Notes: a model not told the origin generated them from the sequence alone. Numbered from the stretch's first letter, positions 11,875 through 23,229 are shown. The stretch is 64,000 nt of DNA from Loxodes magnus (GCA_946699065.1 CAMPDV010000250.1:186001-250000); one strand, 5' to 3'. Numbers and translations are program-made.

Positions 11875-12301
11875 ATGCTGCTTAAAAGGAGATTAGAATT
11901 ATTCGAATTAGAAAAAGACTAATAATAAGAAAGTTCTGAGACTATGGGTAAAGAAGCGAAAGAGCAATATAAAGATGAAGAGAATGATGAAAATGAGGAA
12001 GGAAAAGAAGAGCAAGAAGAAAAAGAAGTAAAAGATGAGCAATTGGGATATTAGAATGAATAAACTGATGACGAAGATGATATAGCTGAAGAAGAAGATG
12101 AAGTAGAAAGTTTTTAATTTTAAATAACATAGTTATAAATTCATTAAATCTACAATTCATAAAAAAGTGTTATAATTATAAATAATTAGCAAAAATTAAA
12201 TAATTAAATTTTAATATATATATTCTATTTAGTTTATAATAATAATAATAAACTTAATTAAAGTGCTTGTGGCTTTGAGGTATCTCAACTTCATTTCCAC
12301 T
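11875..12301 (+). CDS. Highly acidic Glu/Asp-rich ORF, unknown function
   Basis: The frame starts at ATG 11875 ('MLLKRRLELFELEKD') and becomes strongly acidic, with repeated EE/DE and DDED clusters, for about 80 codons to 'EEEDEVESF' near 12114. Codon composition (GAA/GAT/AAA) differs clearly from the surrounding T-rich DNA. TAA/TAG continue as Gln, so the first TGA is at 12299-12301 inside the neighbouring element; the true end is uncertain. The antisense frame at 11942-12160 is a shadow of this ORF. Duplicated at 57765-58191. It could be a coiled-coil or nuclear acidic protein; no family recognised. Confidence 0.5.
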
Positions 12302-13078
12302 GACATCCAGTGATCGCTTCTGGATGCTTAAAATAAAAGTTCGGGTCACCCAGTTTTTTCGGAGTTCTGGAACTCGAATGGAAAATTCCCCTTCTGTAAA
12401 TTCTTTCTTCCATCGTCACATAAATTCTTATTAAATCTCTTCAGACTTCTTCGCTATTTATCTTCATCTTTTCCTTGTATATCTTGCAACTCTTGAATCT
12501 ATGGAATCTCGATTAACACAGGTAACATCTCTTGAGAATCCTTTTAATATTGGTTGGTTTTATTTGCCTATCGTCTTCTACTTCCTTTTTTGTTTCTTAG
12601 ATTAGAGGTTCTATTCTTTTTTTGTCCAAGTTGCTATACTTCGATTTCTTATTTGACTAATCCTTCTTCAGTATTTTAACCTTTTTCTAATAATTTTTTT
12701 GTTCTCTTATCTTAATATTTTTACTTCTTCTTACAGAATACGTACATATTTCAAAAGATTTTCAATTAATAATTATTCTTCATTTGTCTGTTTTTGCATC
12801 GGTTTTGGATTCTCTTATTTCCTATAGTTACTTGGCCTCAGTTTAGGAAGAAAGTCAATATTTTATTATTAGTTTTATTCTGTTTATGCCTATTTAAGTT
12901 CTTATTTTATTTAAGATTGTCTTAATTTTGGAGGTTATTAAGATTAAGAAGATTATTATTTTATTAAAGAAGATGTGAAGGATGAAGAATTAGAAGTCTC
13001 TGGTTTTTGCTCCTTTATCTATGGAGCCTGCAAAAAACCCTTCTTGAGACCTTCTGCCATTTTTTTATTAATATATAT
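12211..13078 (-). mobile_element. ORF1-only retroelement E2
   Basis: The element runs on the minus strand from just before ATG 13060 to a run of ATT/TAA triplets near 12230-12250. Both sides carry 'ttaatatatat' (12211-12221 and 13068-13078), a possible 11-bp target duplication. It is weaker evidence than in E1, E3 and E4 because the sequence is simple. It is duplicated at about 58100-58970 as part of the segmental duplication. It contains only the zinc-knuckle ORF. Confidence 0.6.
12262..13060 (-). pseudogene. ORF1 of element E2: coiled coil and intact CCHC zinc knuckle
   Basis: The start ATG (complement of 13058-13060) gives 'MAEGLKKGFLQAP', the family N-terminus, then a Gln/Ser/Pro-rich segment and a coiled coil ('LLKYVRILQEEVKILRQEN'). 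A one-base shift at a run of seven A (near 12680) is needed to stay in the frame that reaches the knuckle. There 'CYLCQSRFHRFKSC' is a complete C-x2-C-x4-H-x4-C at about 12525-12480. The C-terminus has 'LGDPNFYF' and no nearby TGA. It is Gag/ORF1-like and presumably binds RNA. The duplicate (start 58950) has the same A-run, so a simple read error is less likely. Confidence 0.7.
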
Positions 13079-13606
13079 TTTTAATATCTTATAAAATAAC
13101 TATTTTAGGTTAATTATATCTTAATTATTTTCAAATTAATTTTATTAAATCTATAAATAACAGTTATTAAATATAACAAATTTATATCTATAAATTAATT
13201 CTAAACAAATATAACTATTGTATTTAACTAAAGTACCTAAATATTATTATCTTTAATATACAACTATTAACTTACTACTAAATCAACTACTATCTCATTC
13301 AAAAATAATCTACATTATATATAATTATTAGTTTTATTTTAGTGCTTAATATATATAAGTATAAATCAGATTAATGTTAGAAAAATAAAATTTATTCTTA
13401 CAAGTTTTCGTAGGATAAACTATTTTTGGTACCATATTTTTTATTTACTAACCTTTAAAAATTTTAGTTTTAATAAAAAAGATATAAATCAAAAAATATT
13501 TTAATTATCTTTTTAAAAATAATTTTAGATATTTTTAGAATAGTAAATATATCATTTTTAATTAAATATTTTAATTTAAGTTTATTGTTATTTAGAAATT
13601 TTTCAT

Positions 13607-15424
13607 TCAAAATTATTTGTTATCTTTCTCAATATTATGTAATATTGTCATTCTTACGAACTTCTATTTAAGTTAATTAGCCCACTATTCTCTTATTTAC
13701 GTTCCTCTAATATTTAAATATTTAAGATTTCTATAGAAAGGAAATTCTTATCCTTCTTAATCACAAAATAGAAAACCTTCCTATGTAACATCTTTTGAAT
13801 ATTACAATTTTAGAACTTTTAATTATTTATATTTAGTTACAATTTGTACGATTTCTTTATTAGTAAGCTTACTTCCTTAAAAACTTAATTTTTTTAATTT
13901 ATTTATTTAAACTATTTCATCTATTCAGTTTTTATCTATGAATAAGCAATAATCCAAATCTAAACTTTCTAATTATAAATAATTTTAACTCATAGATTGT
14001 AAAGTCTTATTTTTTAGTTTTTTCATATCAATAAGAGATAATTTAGTTAGTTTTCTACACTTCTCAAATATATATTGTAGAGTTTTATTAGAAAGTTATT
14101 TAACATGACTAAGAGATATTTATTCATAGTTTTATCCATAATCTCCAATCTTTTTCAAAGCATTATTAGTAAGTTAATACAATAGAGTAAATGTAAGACT
14201 TTTCAAGTTAGGAGAGTTTTATATTAAAGATATTAGGTGATTATCATTAAAATTATAGCAATCATTAATCTCTATATATTACAAATTATTATGCTACTTA
14301 GAAAATAATTCTTATATTGTTTACATTTATAAGTTTCGATAAATTTTTAAATTACTAAGATTCAAGTTTTTTAGCTTCAATATGAATTAGTCGTAAGGAC
14401 TTTTCATTTAATACCATTCAATTTTATTTAAATTAGGACATAAATCAATATAACTATCCATATTCTCATTTTAGTTTATATTTATTTCCTTTAATAATCT
14501 TCTTTTTTTCTATAAATATTGCAATAAAGTTTCTTGATTAACTCATTTACTAAATATTTTTAGTACCTTTAAATTAAACTCTAAACAGTATTCTTATAAA
14601 AATTTTCCTGTTACCTAATTATTATTTGATACTGTGATATACAAAACTTGTAAATGAGTCAATTTTTATAAAAAGCTTAAATTTTCTTCTTATGAAAAGT
14701 TAGCCACTAAAGTTAATTTGTTTAGATTTATACATTTTGATATATAATCTTAAATAAATTTATCTATGTTTGCTAATCCAAGTAATTGAATTTCTTAAAC
14801 TAGTTAATATCCTTTTTGGTTTAGATTTAATTTTAGTTGTAATTATTTTTAAAATTCTTGCTAAATTTATTCTTCCAATTTTTCTCTATTTCAATCGTAA
14901 GTATTGATATATAAAATTTTAGTATCTGACTATAAAATTTGCTTAAGGGTTCAATTTATTTTACTTTAAACATAGTCATAATTACTTGAATATTTCTTTA
15001 TTTCTAATTTTTGAAATTAATATTTGAACTTATTAAGGAACAAGCAAACCTATTGTAGTCTACAGATGTCTCTATTTTTGAGGAACTAGCAAATGTACTA
15101 AAGAATATAAGAATTGGAAATTAAACTCTATTTACTACTTTTAATCAATTTAGCGCTTTATTATTCTTAAGCAACAACTTCTTCGTTTAAGTTTTAATGA
15201 AATCTTTTCATTGGAAGTGCTATTTCTTAAATTTATTAATCTTCTGTATATATTTCTTAATTTATTTAACTGTTCTATTATTTTTAGTCTTTTGTTATTT
15301 GAGTGTTTATTTAAATTTCTTGGATATCAGACTCTTCTTATTATTGAAAAGAAGAGGACTATTAGTTTGGATTATCTAGTGTATATTTTTAGTTACTAGT
15401 TGATTAATGAGTCCCACTTTACAT
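13607..15424 (-). CDS. LRR-2: F-box/LRR protein, frame-preserving copy (605 codons)
   Basis: The start is ATG (complement of 15422-15424) and the end is TGA (complement of 13607-13609), a span of 1818 bp or 606 codons including the terminator. The layout follows the family: polar N-terminus, F-box-like helix segment near residues 100-140, then LRRs to the C-terminus ending 'EKDNKQF'. In-frame TGAs include codon 158 (14951-14953) and codon 500 (13925-13927), aligned with codons 165 and 507 of LRR-7. At the two middle sites it has CGA and CAT instead of TGA. It is diverged from the other copies by roughly 15%, yet length and frame are kept. F-box/LRR proteins are typically substrate adaptors of SCF ubiquitin ligases. 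Confidence 0.65.
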
Positions 15425-15439
15425 TTTATTATAATTTTT

Positions 15440-16320
15440 TATTTTATTAGACTATTTATACTTAATTTATAGGGCTATATTTATAAATAAAAGGTTTAAA
15501 TAAGCATTATCATATTCTAATCTTTAAATGAAATGAATAATTAAAAATAAGCTAAAAAATGAAGTATAAATAGGTAAATTACTATATTTAGGTTATAGAT
15601 ATTGTTAATAAGATGTTAAATAGGTATATTTAATAATTTTTATTTGTATGTTTTTATAATTGCTTAAATTTGATTTGTAGCTAATTTTTAAATGATAATA
15701 AATATAAATGATAAGAAAAAAGGAATTATTAGATTATTATTTAAAATATAATATTTTAATAATTATCTTGTAAATAAAAATATCTGCATATAATTATTGT
15801 GTAATTATATCATATTCATTATTAAATATATAGATAAAAGGCATATTACCATTACTTTACTAATTATTATATAACAATACCTTCCAATATTACCCACATT
15901 CAATATCTATGCTACTACTAAACTATTAATATTATATTTCTTTAATTTTATTATAATTCAAGCTTTAAGTTCAAATAAAGTAGCTTATTATACTACATTT
16001 TAGTTATTTAAGATAGTTATTAATACAATATATTTAAATAGTAACTACAGTAATATTGATGGGATTATTAGTATAATTGAAGCTTTAGATATTAAAGAGT
16101 TTTTAGTTTAATTTTAAATAAAGAGTATAATAATCTGATCCTTCTAAAAGAATAACTTTTAAATTTAAGGAGAAATAACCTGAAAATAAAAAAAAAACGC
16201 GATAAGATAAGTAAATTCCTTCATCTAAAATAATGAAATAATCGTATCTATCGAGATCAGAAAACATAAGATTGAGCTAATTGAAAGATTAAAAATTCAA
16301 CTAAACTAAATGAAATAACT
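15440..16320. other. AT-rich spacer upstream of LRR-2, no gene seen
   Basis: The spacer contains a shortened LRR leader (about 15425-15500) and then low-complexity AT sequence. Parts resemble 42700-43150 (a shared 'taaattttaatattt'/'gaaatataaatgataa' type spacer), so it is another amplified spacer class. It is duplicated at 61330-62215. No frame with credible composition was found. Confidence 0.45.
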
Positions 16321-16861
16321 ATGTTGATTATTAATTTTTAAGTTAATAGTTCTTAAAATCTAATTATCATTAACGTATTTAATAAATCTATTAGAATACA
16401 AACTAGATAATAGCTAATTTAAACTAATTATATGTTATCAATCCTAAATAGTATTAATGAAGTTCTTTATTTTTTGTAAAAAGTGTAACTTTAATTTATT
16501 TAAGATATTAATTTCTTATTTAAGAATAGCTTATATGATAACTACAAAAGAATTTTAGACTAAATTAAAATAAATTAGTTTTATATTATAATAAGAGATA
16601 TTTTTATTTAAACTTATTAGATATAGAGCATAATTATAATATTCTTTTAAATTATTTATTAAACCTTAACTTGTCATTTATTGTTTCCAAACTATTCTTT
16701 TCTCGTCAATTCTCTACTAAACTTCTTTATTATATACTCTATCTGTATTCATTTTTATCATTTTCATTCTAAGTGCAATAATTTAAATATTATCAACTAA
16801 ATAATTATATAAAATAATGCTTTAATATCAAAACTAAATCCTTTATTTATTATGTTTTAAA

Positions 16862-17941
16862 ATTAATATTTCATTAAATCATTAAAATAACTGTTCGCCT
16901 TCCGACTTAATTGAAGTTTTAAATGTATAAAATCTCCTTTCCTGCATGTTCGTTCCTTGTGCTCTTTTTCCTGGACTTCTCTCTTTTTAATAGTCTGAGT
17001 TAAGAATTTTTTTTTTCAAGATTTTCCCATTTCCCGATGGGAAGAATTCCGTCGCTCGTAATTTCAGTTGCTAATAGTTAATATTACTCCAAATATTCAT
17101 TCTTATTCTTTTCTATTGGGGACATTTTCGCCATAGATGTCAAATGCTGTTGCAAATGTAACATCTTTTCCTTGCTCTAGGAAATATCTTTTCTTGTTTC
17201 TCTATTTCCATTGGAATTCCTTAAGAAGGCTTCTACAGATTTTCTTCTATTAATTTAAGTCTGGAATCTAATTTTACTCAGTTTTTCTCGTCTTGCTCTT
17301 GCATTACTCAAATATCATTCTCTAAATTTTAAATTGACTCATAGACTCCGACTTTAGCTCTTCGGTCTACCATATGGACTTCGTCATCATCTTCATGGTT
17401 TATCAGATCCTGACTTATTGTAAGCATCTCTACTTTCTGGGAATTTAATTCCTCTTCGAATTTTTTTATGTTTCTAATAAGTAGATGAATCAGCTGCTTC
17501 ATCTACTAAGAGTCCATTTGTTCTATTTCGCTGTTGTCTAAATAAAAGGTAATAGTATCTATATTAAATTATCGTACTTTACCTTCTTCGTTTATTTTTT
17601 ATTTCTTCGTTATTATTTTTATCGATTCAGTTTAGTGGTCTCTTTTTTCAGTTTTCAATGGAGGCGTTGAGAGCTGTGTCAACTTTTCTGTTCTGAATTT
17701 TTGTCTCAGTTCCTTCTTGTCCTTTGATGGAAGAAGTTCGCTTTATTTTAATTTGTAGGATTTAGTATTTTTTATTAGTTCTTCTAATTTATTTTGTTGT
17801 TTTGGTTATTTTTATTAAGAAGAGCGTTAAGTTGAAGAAGACGTGGTAAGAATATTTGCTTCTGATTTTCTCTCCTTTTCTGAGGAGGTGGTAAAAAACC
17901 CTTCTTGAAGCCAGCCATTTTATATTATTAATATTTCATTA
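16862..17941 (-). mobile_element. ORF1-only retroelement E3 with perfect 15-bp target-site duplication
   Basis: The sequence attaatatttcatta stands at 16862-16876 and 17927-17941, flanking a 1050-bp insert placed inside the conserved LRR downstream block. The LRR-5 and LRR-6 units have the block uninterrupted at the corresponding place (about 36810 and 43880). The insert carries one minus-strand ORF from a few bases inside its right end to a TGA 3 bp from its left end. There is no reverse-transcriptase domain. Duplicated at 62759-63839. Confidence 0.88.
16879..17918 (-). CDS. ORF1 of element E3: coiled coil plus CCHC zinc knuckle
   Basis: The start is ATG (complement of 17916-17918), 'MAGFKKGF'; the end is TGA (complement of 16879-16881). 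The main frame runs through Ser/Thr/Gln- and Lys-rich sequence, a coiled coil ('RNIKKFEEELNSQKVEML'), 'PMEIEKQEKIFP', then the knuckle CYIC-NSI-x-H-LWRKC, a C-x2-C-x4-H-x4-C in which x is TGA (17150-17152). Two further TGAs lie just upstream in the frame. The ATG frame must shift by -1 near codon 9 (at the run TTTTTTA) to enter this frame, and the span of 1040 bp is one short of a multiple of three. The duplicate is 1041 bp because of an extra T in a later run. Likely an RNA-binding ORF1 protein. Confidence 0.72.
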
Positions 17942-18136
17942 GTTATTGATTTATATATAATAACTGAAATGCTATTTATTAGCACTTTATTCTACTTATC
18001 TTTTAAACAAGTTATGTAAAATTTATATTTTATTATACAATATAAAAAGTATCTTAATAAGCTATTTTAAGTAATTTTATTTGATTAACATAAATTATTT
18101 ATTAAAATAGGAAATTAAATTGTTATTTACTTTCTT

Positions 18137-19966
18137 TCAAGTTTGTTTGCTACCTTTCTCGACATTATGGATTACTGTCATCCTTACGAACTTCTATTTA
18201 AGTTAATTAGCCCATTATTCACTTATTGACGTTCGTTCAATATCTAAATATTTAAGATTTCTATAAAAAGAATATTCTTATCCCTCTTAATCATAAATTG
18301 GAAAACCTTCCTATGTAACATCCTTTGATCACTTAAGTTTTAAAATTTTTAAATGTTTACAGTTAGTTACTATTTATACTATATCTTTATTATTTAGTTA
18401 AATTCATTAAAAATTTAATTATTTTAATTTGTTTATTTTAACTATTTCATTTATTCAATTCTCATCTAACATTTAGCAAAATGTCAATTCTAAGCTTTCT
18501 AACTCCATACAATTTTAGCTCATAGATTTTAAAGTCTTATTATTTAGTTTTTTCATATCCCTAAGAGATAATTTAGTTAGTTTTCTACAATTCTCAAAAA
18601 TATAGCATAGAGTTTCATTAGAAAGTTATCTAACAGAATTAAAGGATATTTTTTTATAATTTTATCCATAATCTCCTATTTTCTTCAAAGATGAACTAGT
18701 AAGTTCTTACAATAAACTCAATCTAAGAGACTTTAAACTATTACAGTTTTACATTAAAGATATTAGGTGATTATCATCAAAATTATCGCAATCATAAATC
18801 TCTATATGCTATAATTTATTTCAATACTTAGAAAATAATTCTTATATTGTTTACATTTATAAGTTTCAATAAATTGCTAAATAGCTAAGGTTAAAGTTTT
18901 TTAACTTCAATATGAAATAGTCGTAAGGGCTTTCTAATTGATAAGAGTCAATTTTATTTAAATTAGGACAAAAATCAATATACTTGTCCATATTCTTATT
19001 AGAGTTAATGTTTATTTCTTCTAACGTGCTTCCCTTTTATTACAAATATTGTATTAAAATCTCTTGATTCATTCCTTCACTAATTATTTTTAGTTCCCTT
19101 AAATTTAACCCTAAACAGTAGTCTAGTAAAAACTTTCCTTATATCTATCACTAATTTATGTCTAAGATTTCTAAGGATTATAAATGAGTCAAATTTTACA
19201 AAAAATTTAAATTTTCTTCTTAAAGATTGAAAATACTTAAAACTAATTTTTTTAGATTTGAGCATTTTGATATATATTCTTGAAAGGTTTTATGTAAATT
19301 ATTTAGTTCAAGTAAATGAATTTCTTATACTAATTTAAATCCTTTTTGAAATAAATTTAATTTTAGTTCTAAACATTTTTTTATTTATTGAAAGATTTCT
19401 TTTGCTTAATTTTCTTATTATCATTTCTAAGTATCAATATACAGAATTTTAGTATCAGATTATAAAATTTATTTGAGAGTTCAGTTTATTTTATTTTAAA
19501 CGTATTCTTTATTACTTGAATATTATTTTATTTCTAATTTTTTATATTAATATTTAAACTTATTTAGAAATTAATTAACCTATAATAGTCTACTTATGTC
19601 TCTATTTTTAAGGAACTAACAAATATTTTGAAGAATATAAGAATTAGAAAATAAAGTTTATTTACTACTTTTAAACTGCTTGGTACTTTATTATTCTTAA
19701 GACAGTTCTTCTTCTTAGTTTAAGTTTTCATGAAATCTCTTAATTGGAAGCGTTATTTCTTATTCTTACTACTTTTATATTGATATTGTTTAATTTATCA
19801 AATTGTGTTTTTGGTTTTAATCTTATGCTAAATAGTTTTGGATTTGGGCTGCTACTTAAGTTTCTTTGATAATAGATTCTTATTATTATCGATTATAAGA
19901 GGACTATTAATTTGGGCTAGCTAATGTTTAGTTTTAGTTATTAGTTGATTCACTCCCACTTTACAT
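18137..19966 (-). CDS. LRR-3: F-box/LRR protein, frame-preserving copy (609 codons)
   Basis: The ATG is the complement of 19964-19966 and the TGA the complement of 18137-18139; 1830 bp is exactly 610 codons. The start region is three codons shorter than in LRR-4 and LRR-7. TGA codons aligned with LRR-7 positions 165, 185, 370, 385 and 507 are all present (the first at 19481-19483). LRR motifs of the Cys-containing type ('NC..L..L.L') fill the second half. The plus-strand ORF-like runs here are shadows. The leader upstream has the conserved core, followed by the insertion E4 at 20037. Confidence 0.65.
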
Positions 19967-20036
19967 TTTATTATAATTTTATTTTATCAGACTATTTATA
20001 CTTAATTTATGAATAACGGCTATAAATTAAATTTAT

Positions 20037-20955
20037 ATAATCATAATCATAAAATATTAAAAAAATGAAGCCTGGCTTTTTTACCAAATAAAATTAGAAA
20101 GGTAAAAATTAATAAGAATATGAAGAGAAAAAGTAGAAACAATCAAAACCTAGGAAGATAATGTCCACACCTCCAAAGCAATAAGAAACTCCAGTTGACT
20201 AAGATCTTTAAGAAATTAATCTTAGTAAGGATCGAAATAGCATTGAATAACTTCAGAATTAGTAAAAATTTTGCTTAATGAGGTTAAAAAGCTTAAGGAG
20301 TAAAATTAAATATTGATAGAGAATATTGAAAACGTAAAAGATAGATTAATTAAATAAGAAAGAGAAATGGATGCCTATTAAAATATTCAAACTGACTGCT
20401 CTTAGTAAATATAGTAAATGAAATTAGACTCATAATCATAATTAATTAAATAAACAGAACGTGCATAATAACCAGAACCAATTGCAATATTGGGGCAAAA
20501 TCAAATTTAAGAATAATTTTAAAACAACTAGCAAGATTGTCAAATGGAAATTGAAAAAAGATCAAAAATTTATCAGAATACAATGAAGAGTAGAAAGTGC
20601 TATTACTACAAGAAAAAGGACACTAATAAAAATAGTGCAGAAATTTTTATGTATTCAAGAATGAATTTAATTAGAGAGTTAAGAGACTGACAGAAAGAAT
20701 TCATATTACTTAGAGAGGATCTATTTATCAAATTAAAGAGACAAGCGCCAAAAGAATAGTAGCAAGGTAGATGGATGAAAGATGGAGAGAGAAGAGAAAT
20801 ACAAGATTTAAGACAAGAAAAAATAGAAATGAAACAATAAACTTTTCTTTTTATTCGCCAGACTATTCTGGTTGGAAAGAGGAGAATTGGTGAAAATCCA
20901 AGAAGACTTCTAAACAATTTTATCTATTATTATTATTATTATAATCATAATCATA
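20037..20955 (+). mobile_element. ORF1-only retroelement E4 with 15-16-bp target-site duplication
   Basis: The sequence ataatcataatcata occurs at 20037-20051 and 20941-20955 (one more T matches on the left), flanking an 889-bp insert. The leader of LRR-4 shows the empty site: near 28825 the same sequence occurs once, followed by the same 'ttttaaatag' continuation. The right end of the insert is a run of ATT triplets (about 20924-20940), as in E1 and E2. It contains only a decayed ORF1. Confidence 0.88.
20065..20922 (+). pseudogene. ORF1 of element E4, frameshifted, decayed knuckle
   Basis: ATG 20065 starts 'MKPGFFTKQNQKGK', a variant of the family N-terminus. A frame change near 20260 leads into a coiled coil ('ENVKDRLIKQEREMDAYQ') and 'CQMEIEKRSKI', matching the 'MEIEK' motif before the knuckle in E3. 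At 20595-20640 the knuckle remnant has Cys2 changed to Tyr and a missing base before the Gly-His pair. The antisense frame at 20606-20917 is a shadow. The protein is probably not functional. Confidence 0.6.
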
Positions 20956-21129
20956 TTTTAAATAGACTTAAATGAGTATAATAAACTTTTTAAATGATTT
21001 ACTAAAATTTAGCTAATTAAAAATAAAAGTACTTATTAAAAGTTACCATACTTATTCTTTAAATTTAACTAAATATTCATGTTATTTTAATTAAATAAAG
21101 CTAAATTAAGTGTTTAATTTAAAGAGTTG

Positions 21130-21900
21130 ACCATTAAATCCTCTTAAACTTTAGTTAGTGTTCTCTTGAACTAAAGGTGACTTAGAACTTCATTAGTCCA
21201 CCCTCCTTGTCTTTTATTAGACCTTTAAAATTGAGTTTATGATTGAAAAAATTAGAATAAATCGCTGATTTTGTTATTGAAAGACTTTCTTATTTCAATT
21301 TCCTGTACGATTTGGCCTATCTGAAATAATTTCTTGAAAATAGTATTTTTATTTTTTATTAAATTTCATAAACATTTTTATAGTGATGATACTTCTAGCA
21401 CATATAACGTCTCTTTTTTTCTTTGAGGAGTAACTTATACATGTTCACTTTGTTTAACTTCCATGGGAACACTTCCCCTTAGTCGGTTCTTTTTGTTTTA
21501 ATAATTCCTTTTTGTAGTGTTTGCTTAACTTAAAGTTCTTTTATTTAATATTGAAATTAAGAAATTTGAAATTAATTAATTTGAAGTTCTACATTAAATT
21601 TTTTATCAATCTTCTCCAATTTACTTACTTTTTACGATTAAATCTTACTAAATGTTTCTTCTATGGATGGAAATTATAGTTTAGCTATTAATCAACTTCC
21701 CCAACATATTTTATAGTTTTTCTATCCTTGATCTTTGCTTTTTAATTCATATTTTATGTTAGATTATCGTTGCTGTACTGAATATGTATTTTTTGAGATT
21801 ATTTTTCTTAAACTTACTAAGGCATTTTTTCGATTAGATTAATTTTTTCTTCTTGCTTTTTAATGAACAAGTCAAAAGAGTATTATTTCTAAGGTATAGT
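21130..21900 (-). pseudogene. Relic of a fifth ORF1-type element (E5)
   Basis: The minus strand around 21480-21370 reads 'PMEVKQSEHVQV.PQRKKRRYMC', aligning with 'PMEIEKQEKIFPRARKRCYIC' of E3. The knuckle has lost its first Cys (CGT) and last Cys, but keeps the Cys and His spacing (about 21412-21371). Frames on either side are broken and no target duplication was found. The plus-strand patch at 21180-21220 ('ttagtccaccctccttgtc') belongs to its 3' part. Confidence 0.45.
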
Positions 21901-22365
21901 TTTTAAGGATATTTTATCTATTAATAACTATTTTGATATTCTTTAATAAAATTATTTCTATTATTTATTTTTAATAAATTTATTAGATTATGAAATGTGA
22001 AATGTCTAGAGAAGCTAACAATTATTGTATAGTATTATTTATTTTATTTATATTAATTACCTTAAGATTTATATTATTTACTTATAATTGTATTCATTAA
22101 CTATAGTGCTTCAACCTTTAATAGATTCATTACTGTATATAAGTTTAATGTTTTCTTCAAATCTTTAAATTTCAGTCTTCGTCTTGATTTCTTTCCTTTA
22201 AGGCATATCTAATAGTGCTAAATTAACCCTTTTATACTGAGATTTTGTTTCGGTTAAGTTCACTGTTTAGCATTTATTCGTTCCTTCTTTATTGTGTAAA
22301 TGTTATTCTTGTAAAATTTCATTCCTTTTATAAATTTTCTTTCTGTATAATATATAAATATTATT

Positions 22366-22756
22366 ATAGAGCGTGTAGAACCTTGTTGGCGTGCAGCTTT
22401 TTCAATATTAATATTTAGTATTAAAAAAGATGTTCTCATACTTCTTATCATCCTTCTTACCATCCAATGAGTCACTTCAACTTCTCCAAATGGGGAATCT
22501 GCTAGCTAAAGATTATCTTCGAATCTTGAATCAAATGCTTCAGTCCTCTTGAATAAAATCCATATAAGAATTAGTAATCAGGTCATTTGTAGGCCCGTCA
22601 ATCAAACGTTCATACTGCTAGTGAGAAGTTTCGGGCAAGTTAAACTTGTCTCTTCCGAGCTTGTCTATCCTTCCCCGTGATGGCATCTAGACTCTCAATA
22701 CAGTATTTAATACATCAAACTACCTACTAGTTCTCCTTACCACAGCCGACATCCAT
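22366..22756 (-). mobile_element. Short retroelement S1a (SINE-like, LINE-type 3' terminus)
   Basis: This ~385-bp GC-richer element is shared with 42046-42413. Both begin with an ATG-containing 5' end, contain a conserved stretch (LINE-like ORF remnant 'DKLGRxK', 'QYERLIDG', 'NDLITNSY'), and end in the motif seen at other element ends (here KSCTPTRFYTLYN in one frame). Codon TGA at 22540-22542 here corresponds to TGG at 42195-42197 in S1b. A 10-bp sequence, taatatataa, lies on both sides as a possible target duplication. It is either a non-autonomous element or an internally deleted LINE. Confidence 0.55.
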
Positions 22757-23229
22757 TTTAATAATATATAATATACCCTTTTTAGTGCAATATAAATTAC
22801 AAAACAATTGTCATAACTTTAAATATTTTTGCTATTATTTTTGTTTAAATATCTGCAGTATCTTACAGCATTAGCAATTCTTCTGCAATATTATCATTAT
22901 TTTTTTCTTACATAAAGAAAATTTTTAGACTGATCTTTAGGTTCTACATAATTAGGATTGCATATATAAATAAATATTTTCCGTCAACTATGAGAATTAG
23001 ATTATATTTTTTTTAATCTAAGTGCTCGACTCTCATATTTATTCAAAACCTTTTTTATATTTTCTCATTCTTAAGTGCTAGAAATCTGCTTTGCATGCTT
23101 TTTCTTCGTGTTCTTGTTCTTTTCTTAAGAGTTTAAATAGGCTAAAAAACAGAGAATTAATGAATTGATCCTCCTTTAAAATGTTTAAATAATCAAGGTA
23201 TTTTTAAATCCGAGTAAAAGAAACTATAT

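Larger units (their letters stand above)
440..18120. repeat. Left copy of a large direct segmental duplication
   Basis: From about 440 onward the sequence is repeated almost base for base from about 46340 to the window end. Matching landmarks include the WD40 segment (2.9 kb and 48.8 kb), ORF1 elements (5.3/51.2, 13.06/58.95 and 17.9/63.8 kb), LRR-1/LRR-7 and LRR-2/LRR-8. The offset drifts between 45859 and 45896 because of small indels. Identity looks near 98-99% in spacers but is visibly lower inside the LRR genes. Left of about 440 the two sides are only as similar as ordinary paralogues, so that point is probably the junction. The right boundary lies beyond the window. Confidence 0.9.

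Noticed and set aside
11942-12160. Minus-strand 72-codon frame rich in Leu/His, repeated at 57832-58050
   Set aside because: It is the exact antisense of the acidic Glu/Asp ORF, whose composition explains the Leu/Phe/Ser/His pattern.
15197-15399. Overlapping plus-strand hydrophobic frames (also at 61093-61275) that look like membrane segments
   Set aside because: They are antisense to the Gln/Lys/Asn-rich N-terminus of LRR-2 and LRR-8, which produces Leu/Phe-rich shadows.
20606-20917. 103-codon minus-strand frame, the longest under the standard code
   Set aside because: Antisense of the ORF1 relic in element E4, whose coiled-coil and knuckle remnants identify the plus strand as the coding one.
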